Assembly (NCBI RefSeq): GCF_000264995.1
Contig: NW_006767450.1
Location: forward strand, 382,445-411,886
Source: Punctularia strigosozonata HHB-11173 SS5
Taxonomy: Eukaryota > Basidiomycota > Agaricomycetes > Corticiales > Punctulariaceae
DNA length: 29,442 nucleotides
Direction: 5' to 3'
The position numbers were made by a program, and so were the translations under genes. Shown piece by piece: positions 20,401 through 29,442 of the stretch. Below the pieces are notes generated by a model. That model saw only the letters and a list, made by a program, of their open reading frames with translations. It searched no databases and had not been told where the DNA came from. The stretch's first letter is position 1; each line of letters begins with the position of its first letter.

Positions 20401-21714
20401 ATAGAGTTTGATTATCTGCGCGCGCAGTTGTGAGGGGCACCGCAAATCGGCAATATGTAATGATAGCTTACGTTTGTGATAGCCTTTTCGCCGAACGCCG
20501 CCACTTTGAGCCCACGCCTCACTTTCATGTCTGTCCAGAGACTCCAAGACGTCTCCAAGGCACGTTGGATGGTCGAATAGTCATCAGACGCAATATCTGT
20601 AAAAAAAATGAGACTTGGTGAAGACCGATATCGGCGAATCCATCTTACCTCCGAAGGCTAATGCCAATACACCCGGATGCCTTTCAAGAAAGACGGACTT
20701 CACGGCGGGGGAAGATTCAGGTGATATTGCACCCAGTACGAGATTAAGCATGAGGCTCCGGATGTCTGAGCAGCAAGTTCTGTCAGCAATGAGGGCGAAA
20801 GCAACCCGTCAAGTTACGATGTACCTGGCATACGTGATGTTTCTGCAGGTTGGGAGACCTTGCCACCCCCTTTCGAACGTCTTCTCATTTTCAGCAACCT
20901 CGGCAAGAACTAGGACAGCAGAGTCTCAGAGCATGTCCACGCGTGAATAGTCAGATACGCACCTTTCCATCCCAAGGAAATGCCTCTACGGCAGCCAGCC
21001 TCTCTTGTCCTGCGGCGAAGTCCATCAACACGTTCCACAGCTTCAAGACCGCCAGGATGACATGTGGTTGCGATTGGTTTCCTGCTATGTAGCCGGCAAG
21101 ACGATCCATGTAGGATTGATCGTGGCCGGAGCGGCCGCGAGAGGAAGCAAAGGTTTTGGCGGACTGAGAAAGCAGCCGACGGACGATGGGAAGCCCATCC
21201 GCATGGTAGGTGTAGTGTTTGGAGAGAAGGATGAGGAGCGCTGAAAACGTGCCAAGTAACACAGGCAAGATTCCGGTCTGCCTCTGATGGAGATTTGAGA
21301 GGTAGGCACTATATCTGAATGCCTTGCGAGTTCACGAACCTGATCTATCGCATCCCAAATCCTGAATAAACTCTCAGCACCGAAGTCGGAATCTATCCAG
21401 TCCTTCGCAAGCAGAAAGCGGGGGTCTTGAGGCCCGACCGACTCTTCGGGGTCAAGGCTTAGTTGATTCCTGATGCTTTGTAGAGCTGCTCATGTGAACG
21501 TGAGCCTGATATGCCAATTCGACGAGACCATGAACTGACTATCCGCCAAAGCTTCTCTCTGCGCTAACGCCGTTATGACCTGCTTTCCGGTAGAAAAATG
21601 GATCTTGGCAGGATCTTTCTGGGACTTGTTTGGATTCCCCTTGTTCCTTGTCGTGCTTTTGGAACCCAGATCTGTGGCAATCTTGCGTCGCTTTGAAACC
21701 GGAGGGCCGTCCAT
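14454..21714 (-). CDS. URB1: Ribosome biogenesis protein Urb1/Npa1 (nucleolar pre-ribosomal-associated protein 1)
   Basis: An early 60S assembly factor of the nucleolus (the yeast Npa1/Urb1 complex). Eighteen exons in sense order: 21714-21540, 21485-21340, 21283-20963, 20909-20825, 20765-20649, 20596-20472, 20415-20093, 20031-19178, 19122-18406, 18356-18134, 18083-17752, 17698-17574, 17524-16582, 16528-16392, 16337-15711, 15656-15237, 15179-14958, 14900-14454. All 17 introns are 49-61 bp GT-AG and all phases join, giving 6,339 nt and 2,112 aa (yeast about 1,760, human about 2,270). The basic N-terminus (SKRRKIA) resembles a nuclear signal. The Urb1 N-terminal region shows HYTYHADGLPI, RPDIRS-like MPDIRSLML and GYWSAANLTLEPRLSTKWLA (near residue 431). 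The C-terminal NopRA1-type region starts near residue 1590 (PLVSLYRGTVTTTDF), with FLLQRPSLDAADVPMLYAML and EWRRERAWILRFL later. The start ATG has purine at -3 and G at +4. No lesion was seen. Confidence 0.95.
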
Positions 21715-22738
21715 CGCAGCTCTCTGCAAGTTCAAGGAAAATAAGCACAGCCATCAACCAGCGCGCTCTTGCCATCGCACCCACCTCGGCCTCGCTGACC
21801 GGACACGATACTCTTTGTCGGCACATTCATCAGCCCAAGCCATGCTTTCTCTACATCCAGGCGCTCATGGAAGGCTACTATTGGGCAGATCGCCTGTCGC
21901 CCGTCCAAGTCTTCTCGGAGCACCTCCATATCGTAAACGACAAGCTCGTTTTTTCTCCTCATCCGTAACTTGAGACGTAGCGCTAGTCTAACGATGCGGT
22001 CGGACCTCTCGTTGCCGCCTCGTACATATGATTCTCGTGGTATATATTTTCTTCACAGATCCAGGTACGTTGCATGCGCCCCGTTCATGGGGTCCCCCGA
22101 GACTCAATCGTCTGCAGGAACTACCAGTTGTGGCGAACACATAATCACGAAGGCTCTCATCGTGCAACAACCTTGAAGAGGATACACTTCAAACCGAGAA
22201 TGCAAGTGCGTAGCCGACGCGCTCTCGGCCTTTCACCGAGCCTTTCCTCCAGCCTTCTCCACACGTGCGCTGTTATATTGCCCAGCGCGGGTACACCTAT
22301 GACCGTGGATGATCCTGAAGACGCTCGTGCGAATCATCCCGTATCAGGGACCCGGCCTTCTCCTGGTCGCCCCCGTTGAACCTCCCGGTATAGTCGACGC
22401 CACGTGAATTTTCCGACGCGGAAGGGCTCTTCCTACTGTACGGGACGTATGCTTCCCCGATCGGAGTTACGTGGAAATCGAGCTAAGTGTTCATCCGCAA
22501 TTGTTGTACCGCATCGGACATCGGGATCGGACCCTCTTCATCATTGCCCACTAATTGGCTCTTCACATTCTTACATTACGCTGTAGTACGTTCGTCATCG
22601 GACAATGTGCTCGCGTGGACACATATAGACACTCTAATGATACGGTTGTGCTTAAGGACGTCGGGTATACACAGCGGTACATGCATGTAGTGAAGTAGAG
22701 TACAGATAATATATCGTTGATTTCCGCAACATGGGACC
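21715..22738. other. Intergenic between TCF25 and URB1; no gene supported
   Basis: About 1 kb separating two minus-strand genes. It should hold the TCF25 3' end and the URB1 promoter and 5' leader. Short frames on both strands lack domains or splice structure. A CACGTG motif lies at about 22402. No RNA gene is recognised. Confidence 0.5.
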
Positions 22739-25700
22739 TTAGTGACGATCACCGTGCTCGCGGTCCGCGTCGTCGTCGTCGTCGTCGTCGACTCCAGTGT
22801 TATTACCCCACAGTCCGTTTACCAGCCCACGGAGCATACCCAACGGATTCATACCCGTTGCGCCCTGTTCCTCATCCGTCTCGTCATCGTCATCGTCGCC
22901 CCGGCCATGATTCATTCCCTGGCCGTCCTCCCCAAAATTTGCCCACTGCACTTCCACCTCCATTTCCATATCTCCCGGCATTCCCCGATCCTGCGGCATT
23001 GCCAACCCAGGGCCAATGTCGGCGCCATCCGCTGCCTGAATGAGCATGTCCTCGATGACCTCGGGCGGAAGTTGTGCCAACGCCTGTACAAACTGGTTGA
23101 TCCCACCTGGGAACCGCTCTGCAACGTGCGGATGAGCGTCGAAGAATCCCTGTCAACGATGAAAGCCATTAGACATAGAACTGGATAAAAAGAAGAGGAG
23201 CATTACCTGAATCTGCTGCCTGAAAACCGGATCTGGGATGAGCTGCTCCAATGCCCTGCCAGAATTCCGGCCTCTCGGCATCTGGAACACGTCTTCCGCA
23301 CCCTTGAAGAACTCCGGATCATAGCCATTGACACTCGTCGGTGGCGGCACTGGGTCCCCGGCGAACTTCGTGCTCCCAGCGACGTTCCTCGGCAGAAAGC
23401 TGAGTAAACTCCTATGATTCGCCTCCAGCACGACAATATGTCTGTAAATAGAGTATGCCAACGATGACGTAACCTGTTGCTGGAACCCGAAGATGGACCG
23501 TTGGCCGACGGGTCTTGGAGAGAATAGCGTCCGGAAAGTGTCGTTCGACGCATCTGGGGAGGATGGGAATTCCGGCAGAGATGCCTTGACGGTGCTGGCG
23601 AACCATCTGCCAACGTCGGGGGTTTTCCAGAGCCCTGAAGCACGTTGGGCGTATAGATGGGATAGTAGATGTAATATCGCGTCGGACTCGCGCGATAAAG
23701 CACTGCCGAGGTGTGAGTCAACAAGGTACGTATGAGATGATCGATGCGCGTACCTAGCGTCAGCTTGGATGCGGAATGCATTGTGTCCTCTTGCCTCGCT
23801 GGATAGCGTGATATCTGCCCTATCTGCCAACAATGGAACGACAGAAGGGAAAGCCAGTATCGCCTCCTGCAACGCTTTCGTACTCGCCTCATGCTATCAT
23901 GCCATCAGCAGTGACGAATCTGTGGCAATAACGGGAGAAACATACACCGCACTTCTGCGATTCCTCTTGGTTCCTCATCGCCAAGGCCCTCGAAAACCTC
24001 CAACCTGGTAATGTAAGCACATTCATCCGCTTCCTCCAAGGACTGTTCTCGTCCTTGGCGTGCATTTCAAAGAAGTTATATACGTCCAGGAGCCATGTAC
24101 CATTGCCAGATTTGATGGACAAAAAGTCCAAATGCAACAGCGCCCCGTGGGGGTCGGTCATGGGCTCAAGCGAGTAAAGCAGCTTGGCGAACTCAAAGGC
24201 CGTGCGGAAACAGCCACGTCGTTGCAAGTCGCTAGGCAAAAACTATCAACAGCCGCGAGTCTGTTGATTTGGGCAGCATACCTGACTTGACGATGCAATG
24301 CGAGAAAGAAAGGTCGATTCTCGATGTGATCGAAGTCCAGGCGGTTCACGCCGTTTGTAAGCGAAAATGCTCCGACGAACGCTCTCTCGTAGGTGAACAG
24401 TGCACGATCGGTGAAGTCCATGGCTTGCGCGTGCTCTGTGTCAAGGATGGTAGCCAATGAGATCGACGATGAGTAGAAACGCACACGTACCTTCTCTATA
24501 TCGGTATGCCTCAGCAAGTTGAAGTAATGTGTCTGCGTGCCAGGGAAGCTTTGAGAGTAGTCTCCAGAAATTTTCGGGGTCTATTCGTAATCAGTGTACA
24601 CTCAGGAGGGATTCCGGTTGTCGGATAAACAGACCTCCGCTCATTACACTCTGCATGAACGCCAAAGTCACGCCCTTGTATTTCTTGCTATATTCCACAG
24701 TCCACCAGTGTTCGTCCTGAGGCGTACCAGTCACTCTACATAGGCCATTAAGTGAGCGAGTGACTCAGGGACGTAAAAACTATCTGCGGGAACGCACCCA
24801 TGTCGCCCCGTCAACTCGGACAGCTCACTCTCGGTCAAGCCCCGGATAGAAAGTCCTTCACGGGTGGAAGGAGGCCACCATGTGGATTTGGGTTTCGTCA
24901 GTGTTGACTTCTGAAGATGCTTTGGTTGTCTGAACATGTCAAGAGACTGCATCAGCAAGGAAGCCCGGGAAATGTCCCTCGGGAATCGTACCTTCTCCCA
25001 GGAGATTGGCTGCCTTCTCCAGCAGAGGAAGCTATAACCTTCGATCCGAAAAACTTTCGCATCTCAGCTTCGGGGTCCAGGTGCTGGGAGGAGACGGACA
25101 AAAGGGGGGCCAGAGAACCAGTTGCAGGGGAGGGTGCTGATGCTCCCGAACGAAGATCGGGGTACCTGGTAAAACCGGTCAATGTCCGGTAGCGCGCAAC
25201 CCGGCAAACGTACTTGACGGATAGCTCGGAGAGCACCTTGTCAAGCTCGTCAACATCGTCTTCCCTTTTCTTCGTCTTCTTCGCGGCCTTCTTTGTCGAT
25301 TTCGAGGAGCTTCCCGAGGCTTTTTGTGGAGGATTCTGTGTTCGAGTAGGGTGGTTTTCCTCCGGCGCCGGAGTAGCTGGCGCTTTCTTCTTCTTCTTCT
25401 TATTGGCCTGAGAAAGTGTCAACTTCTCCCTGTGTTCAGCAAAACGGCGGAAACAACAAACCTTATTCTTCGCCGGCATCGACTTGGTGGATGTATCTTC
25501 GCTTTCTTCTCCGGGTTCGCTGACCGGATCTTCGCTCATCAACTATCTTGTTCAATACAAGGAAGATGAGTACAAATCGACATCCCGCATTCGGGAAGCA
25601 GACTAGACGTGCAGCAGCAAAGCCCGATTTGGCTTGGTTGCTCTGGGTTGTCTTGTGGAGCTCTTCGTCTGACGCCTCCGCATGTTCCTGATTTAAAGCG

Positions 25701-25762
25701 GTAGACAGAGTTTGTAATTCTTCTTGCTCGCGCTGTTGGCGTTTCGAGAGACGAGGAGCCAT
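22739..25762 (-). CDS. TCF25: TCF25/Rqc1 homologue, ribosome quality control complex subunit
   Basis: Rqc1/TCF25 acts with Ltn1/Listerin on 60S-stalled nascent chains and promotes their Cdc48-dependent extraction. Twelve exons in sense order: 25762-25604, 25542-25462, 25407-25214, 25165-24992, 24929-24773, 24716-24635, 24580-24491, 24435-24282, 24231-23946, 23893-23754, 23702-23207, 23149-22739. Introns are 48-62 bp and phases close, giving 807 aa (yeast Rqc1 about 720). Family features in order: N-terminus MAPRLSKRQQREQEELQ; acidic then Lys-rich stretch (NKKKKKK, KSTKKAAKKTKKRE); LLSVSSQHLDPEAEMRKFFG; PKSTWWPP; LPWHADTLLQLAEAYRYRE; ALFTYERAFVGAF; NRPFFLALHRQ; RRGCFRTAFEFAKLLYSL; DPHGALLHLDFLS; HLLSHLYAQRASGLWK; C-terminal QGFFDAHPHVAERFP. 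The tail is very acidic, with seven Asp from a (GAC)n run. The first intron is the least certain. Identity is strong. Confidence 0.93.
22766..22792 (-). repeat. (GAC)n microsatellite inside the TCF25 last exon
   Basis: On the plus strand, GTC is iterated about seven times and encodes seven consecutive Asp near the TCF25 C-terminus. Similar trinucleotide runs encode a Lys run in exon 3 (about 25388-25402). Length variation would change only the low-complexity tails. Confidence 0.7.
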
Positions 25763-26029
25763 GCCGCGCAATATGAAAGGATATTTCCAAGTTAGAATCA
25801 AGTTTCCCCAACCCTATGCAGCTTGTTGAGCGACGAAGTAAGAGTCAGGGCGGATGATGATGACTCCAATACGTAAGTTACTAAGTACCGAATCGGAAAG
25901 CACTGCTGCGCAAGATCGAAGCGGTGGCTGTGTCGTGTGTGCTCATGCACGATCACGTGTTATGGACGCCTTTGTCGCTCTTTCCTTTAGCCTTGCCTTC
26001 TCCTGCACTCCTGCGCTCCTGCAAGAGCA
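25763..26029. promoter_or_regulatory. Divergent promoter between TCF25 and the HD-domain gene
   Basis: 267 bp separate the two start codons, which point away from each other. The interval contains a CCAAT box at 25866-25870 and a palindromic CACGTG E-box at 25954-25959. The 100 bases before the HD-domain ATG are C/T-rich, as is common in fungal 5' leaders. Shared regulation is an inference. Confidence 0.65.
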
Positions 26030-28542
26030 ATGGCAGCTACACCGGACGCGTTCTCCGACACCGCGGCCACCTCGATAACTTACTCTATCTCCGCGTCTTC
26101 TCTGGATGAAGAGGATGTTTCATGGATGCACGAGCGGAAATTCCGCGACCCTGTGCACGATTACAGTATGTGATGATGGCTCGTCGCATCTTTCGCGAAA
26201 ATCGTTCACAAATGCTATAGTACCCGTTTCGCAGAAACTTTGCCAATTCATTGACACGCCGCATTTCCAGCGCATGAAGCGCATAAAGCAGCTTGGAACC
26301 TCATACTGGGTATTCCCTGGAGGGAGTCACAACCGCTTTGAGCACTGTCTGGGTATGTCTTCACGATAATGCTCGCTGTACCCCCTTAATACCTGCTCCG
26401 CAATTGTTTCTCTGTGTTGTACTACATTGTGCTCACCTGGTTCGTAGGTGTTGCGCATCTTGCCCGCCTTATGGCTTCCACGCTGAGGACACGCCAGCCA
26501 AAACTCGGGATTACAGATCGCGATATCGATTGCGTAGAGGCAAGTATCTGATAGCTAGTCTCGCCTCTTACTTCATTGAAGACATGTCCGCACCTACGAA
26601 CACGACATGCTGCTCCCACGCGGTTCTTATACGTTCAGATAGCCGGTTTATGCCATGATCTCGGCCACGGTCCTTGGTCTCATGTTTGGGATTCCATCTT
26701 CATACCATTGTCAGCCTATATCTTTCGGGTCCGCTGAACCGTGACGTTGACTGTCAGCAGAGCTCAGAAATTAACTCCTCGCCCCAATATTCCTCTGAAT
26801 TGGAAGCACGAGGACGCCTCCGAAATGATGCTTGATGATTTAATGGCCACTCAGAACATCACCGGCGTTGGTGATGACGAGGTCAAGTTCATCAAAGGAC
26901 TCATCGCAGGTGGGCCACATCTACATCGCATACACTGTTGCTTGCTTAAAGCTATATGTCCGGATAGGCGACCATTCACGTACCCCACACGAGAAGCGAT
27001 TCTTGTTCGACATCGTCGCCAATAAACGAAATGGGCTCGATGTAGACAAACTCGACTACATCGCCCGCGACTCTCATCAAGTCGGCATAGGTAAAAACGT
27101 CTGGTGGACAAGGTTAGTTGGTAGTGAACAACGCTCTTCTTCACGTGGAGGGATGGTCTTACCATCCATTCAGGTTGCTGGCTACAGCGCGAGTTATTGA
27201 TGATCAAATCTGCTACAACGTCAAAGATAGCTATAATGTCCTCTCAGTCTTCGCCGCGCGCTTCAACCTCCATAAGCTAGTTTATAGTCACAAGACCGGT
27301 GAATGTTTCCGTATATTTCCTGTGGCAATTTTCTGCTGAGGCGATTCTTCAACAGCCAAAGCCATCGAGTATATGCTGATTGACGCACTCCTTGCGGCAG
27401 AGCCACACATGAAGATCGCGGAGCGAATCAACGATCCCAAACAATTTATGCACCTTACCGACTCTATAATGGAGGAGATAGAGCGATCCACGCAACCTGC
27501 ATGCATCCTATACACGTAGCTCATGGATACGGGCTGAGTTTATTTTGCTAGGAACTACAACATTCACGAGACATCATGGCGCGGATAACCCGTCGCGATC
27601 TATACCGTACTGTGGACTACCGATTGTTCCGCTGGGGTTTGAAGGGAAAACTCTACCAGTGGTTCACGCCCGACACAATTGCAGCGGCGGCGAAGGTTCT
27701 ACCCATGCCATTCCGTAACACTGCATAACATGTAACGTTAACCTTACAGGAGGTGCCGGGCGTCGATCCGGACAGAATTGCCAAGCTGCGCGCAGAGGAC
27801 ATCCTCGTAGACGTCTCATCTATGCACCATGGCATGGGGGATAAGAACCCTCTGGATCGCGTGAAGTTCTGGTCCAAGCAGAAACCGAATGGTATCCTCA
27901 TAGTATGTATGTGGACCTGTAGATAGCTGACGTCAACATCGCCTGTACAGAGAGCCATCACGCGGGATCCCTGGTCTCCTCGACCGTAACACCGAAGGAA
28001 TATGGCGAGGTCCTCTTGCGTATCTACACTCGTAATCCAAGGTTAGCCTTCATCGAGGTTCCGATGCAAATGTATATGAATATCGTTATAGCTTCTACGG
28101 CATCGTCCAAGCAGGCTATCGCCGAGTACTCGATAGATTCTCAGAAGAGAACGTTCTCGACACGGATGTGCCAGTTACCCCCCTCGAAGGCCCCAGCTCC
28201 GCGCTCACACCTCCGGCCACCGAAGCAGCCAACACGCCTCGTGGGTCGTTTGCGGACCTTTTCATTTTCGGCGAAGATGAACCATCCGGGTCATCGTTGA
28301 GTCGGAAGGGATCATCTGGCATCATCGCTGGCTCAGATCCCTCTACGCCAAAGCCCACCACACAAGAAACCCGCACCAAGAGGACGTTCGGCCGCGTTGC
28401 GTCAGCGCAGAACCCGTTTTCGTCCGTCCCGCTCAATTCTACTGCGCCGACGCCGCTGCCAAAGAGCGAAGGTAGAAGCAGGAAACGTGGTGGAGACGAC
28501 ATGAATCACGGCTCACCCCCGCCCAAGCGTATCGCTTCATAA
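26030..28542 (+). CDS. SAMHD1-type HD-domain phosphohydrolase (probable dNTP triphosphohydrolase)
   Basis: Resembles SAMHD1, which hydrolyses dNTPs to deoxynucleosides and triphosphate. Twelve exons: 26030-26165, 26221-26352, 26448-26539, 26639-26709, 26758-26909, 26968-27112, 27174-27298, 27356-27498, 27552-27695, 27750-27891, 27951-28041, 28092-28542. Phases close to give 607 aa. The metal site is complete: His87 in SHNRFEH, His126-Asp127 in CHDLGHGP, Asp229 in [10 protein letters not shown]. Other family blocks are [53 protein letters not shown] and [13 protein letters not shown]. There is no N-terminal SAM domain. The last about 150 residues are Ser/Pro/Thr-rich with basic clusters (SRKRGG, PPPKR), perhaps a nuclear signal. 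Two introns appear to start with GC (26540-26638 and 27499-27551). The ATG has G at -3 and +4. Substrate is inferred from family only. Confidence 0.92.
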
Positions 28543-29360
28543 GGAGCAGTCCCGTGGATCCATGACGACGATAGATTGATCCTTCTGCAATTAGCATATG
28601 CTACATGTACCTTTGAGACGTCCTATAACATTACCATAGACTAATGTGAATCGACAAGACACTAGGTATACCATGCTGAAGCGTATATATCGTTCCGACA
28701 AATCCCGACTCCCCCGAAGGTGGGAGTTGGCTGTTGCACTGGGAGTTGTCACAGTGACAAGGGCTGTGACCCAGCCAAAGCGTGATGAAAGCGTGACAAA
28801 GCGTGATTCCGCCACTGCGGGCGCCTAAATTGCGATAGACGCAGCAGCGTGACTTTTGAAGGCGTGGGAAGGCTGACGTAACTAGCGCAATCAATATTAA
28901 AATGAAGGCAGTCAGTTTGCCGAAATGCCGATATCACATTGGGGGTGATCGTGAGACATTTGCATCAGTTACGTAAGTGTATGAGGTCCTGCGTTTGGCT
29001 TAAGTAAGAAATGTGACGAATGCTGTGCTCGGGGACGATCCGAGAGATCCGGAGCTTCGATTTGATAAGATCGGGCGCTTGATTAAAACGGCTGCCTTAT
29101 CGGAAATGCCGATCCCTGGAAGTAGTCAACACAGTTGGCATCAAATAGCTATTCGAATCCTGTATAATAGTTTCTATTCTTCCTAAATTGTAGTAGATAC
29201 AATGTAATCGCGAGAGAAAAAAATATCAATGCCAGTACGCACCGTTGGGCGCTTAATTGCATCCCACTTCTCTCACCGACCGCACTCGACCGTCTTCACC
29301 GTGTCCTACCCTGTTTCTCACTACCGCTTACTTCCGCTCCACTCTCCTCGACGCCTCGAC
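28543..29360. other. Intergenic with short repeats; promoter of the next gene
   Basis: No gene is supported. AAAGCGTGA occurs three times within 30 bases around 28777-28805, and GAAATGCCGAT occurs at about 28921 and 29102. From about 29280 to 29360 the plus strand becomes a C/T-rich tract, typical of a fungal core promoter and 5' leader, leading to an ATG at 29361. Confidence 0.5.
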
Positions 29361-29442
29361 ATGCCGAATCCGATCGTCAACGTATTCTTCACCACCGCGA
29401 ACGCGTACAGACGCAGTCGCTTTCAAAGCGCACGTCGAGGGC
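29361..29442 (+). CDS. Possible 5' end of an unidentified gene, cut by the window edge
   Basis: ATG at 29361 follows a pyrimidine-rich leader with a purine at -3 (GAC-ATG) and is open for 27 codons to the window end, starting MPNPIVNVFFTTANAYRR. This is too short to identify. A GTACAG at about 29404 could be a splice donor, so the reading frame may not stay open. The leader composition is the main support. Confidence 0.4.
   Translation, partial: MPNPIVNVFFTTANAYRRSRFQSARRG

Noticed and set aside
21715-22738. A hidden small gene between URB1 and TCF25
   Set aside because: All frames are short and discordant with no recognisable motif. The interval fits promoter plus UTR sequence.
29145-29165. 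TTCGAATCC suggesting a tRNA T-loop
   Set aside because: Flanking bases do not form a T stem and no upstream cloverleaf is visible.

Overview
The window looks like nuclear DNA of an agaricomycete fungus (Basidiomycota). Introns are short (about 48-61 bp, a few longer), coding density is high on the right, and the left holds decayed repeats with a Ty1/copia retrotransposon. All gene identities come from reading translations by eye. No database search was possible.

Layout. 1-8376 is accessory DNA: a GC-rich block next to an AT-rich hairpin cluster, several duplicated segments, a minisatellite packed with TGTACA, a large palindrome, and one recognisable gene, a multi-exon RING-finger gene (2953-4181, +) that has lost a zinc ligand. 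8382-14140 is a complete but inactivated copia element on the minus strand. It has two 294-bp LTRs, a 5-bp target duplication, a primer-binding site matching the anticodon arm of initiator tRNA-Met, a polypurine tract, and a polyprotein broken by a stop and several frameshifts. 14454-21714 (-) is an 18-exon URB1/NPA1 gene for ribosome biogenesis. 22739-25762 (-) is a 12-exon TCF25/RQC1 gene for ribosome-associated quality control. 26030-28542 (+) is a 12-exon SAMHD1-type HD-domain gene that shares a 267-bp divergent promoter with TCF25. A plus-strand gene probably starts at 29361 and leaves the window.

I resolved the splice phases of all three large genes; each model is open from ATG to stop (about 2,112, 807 and 607 aa). 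Two of the conserved genes act on ribosomes (60S assembly; clearance of stalled nascent chains), but their adjacency may be chance.

The main theme of the left half is CpG decay. Differences between the two LTRs, and most differences in the other duplicated segments I compared, are CG to TG or CG to CA transitions. The same change explains the lost catalytic Asp of the copia reverse transcriptase. I found no convincing undescribed multi-gene system. The most interesting items are the half-tRNA primer site with non-TG/CA LTR ends, the CpG signature, the TGTACA array, and two apparent GC-AG introns in the HD-domain gene.
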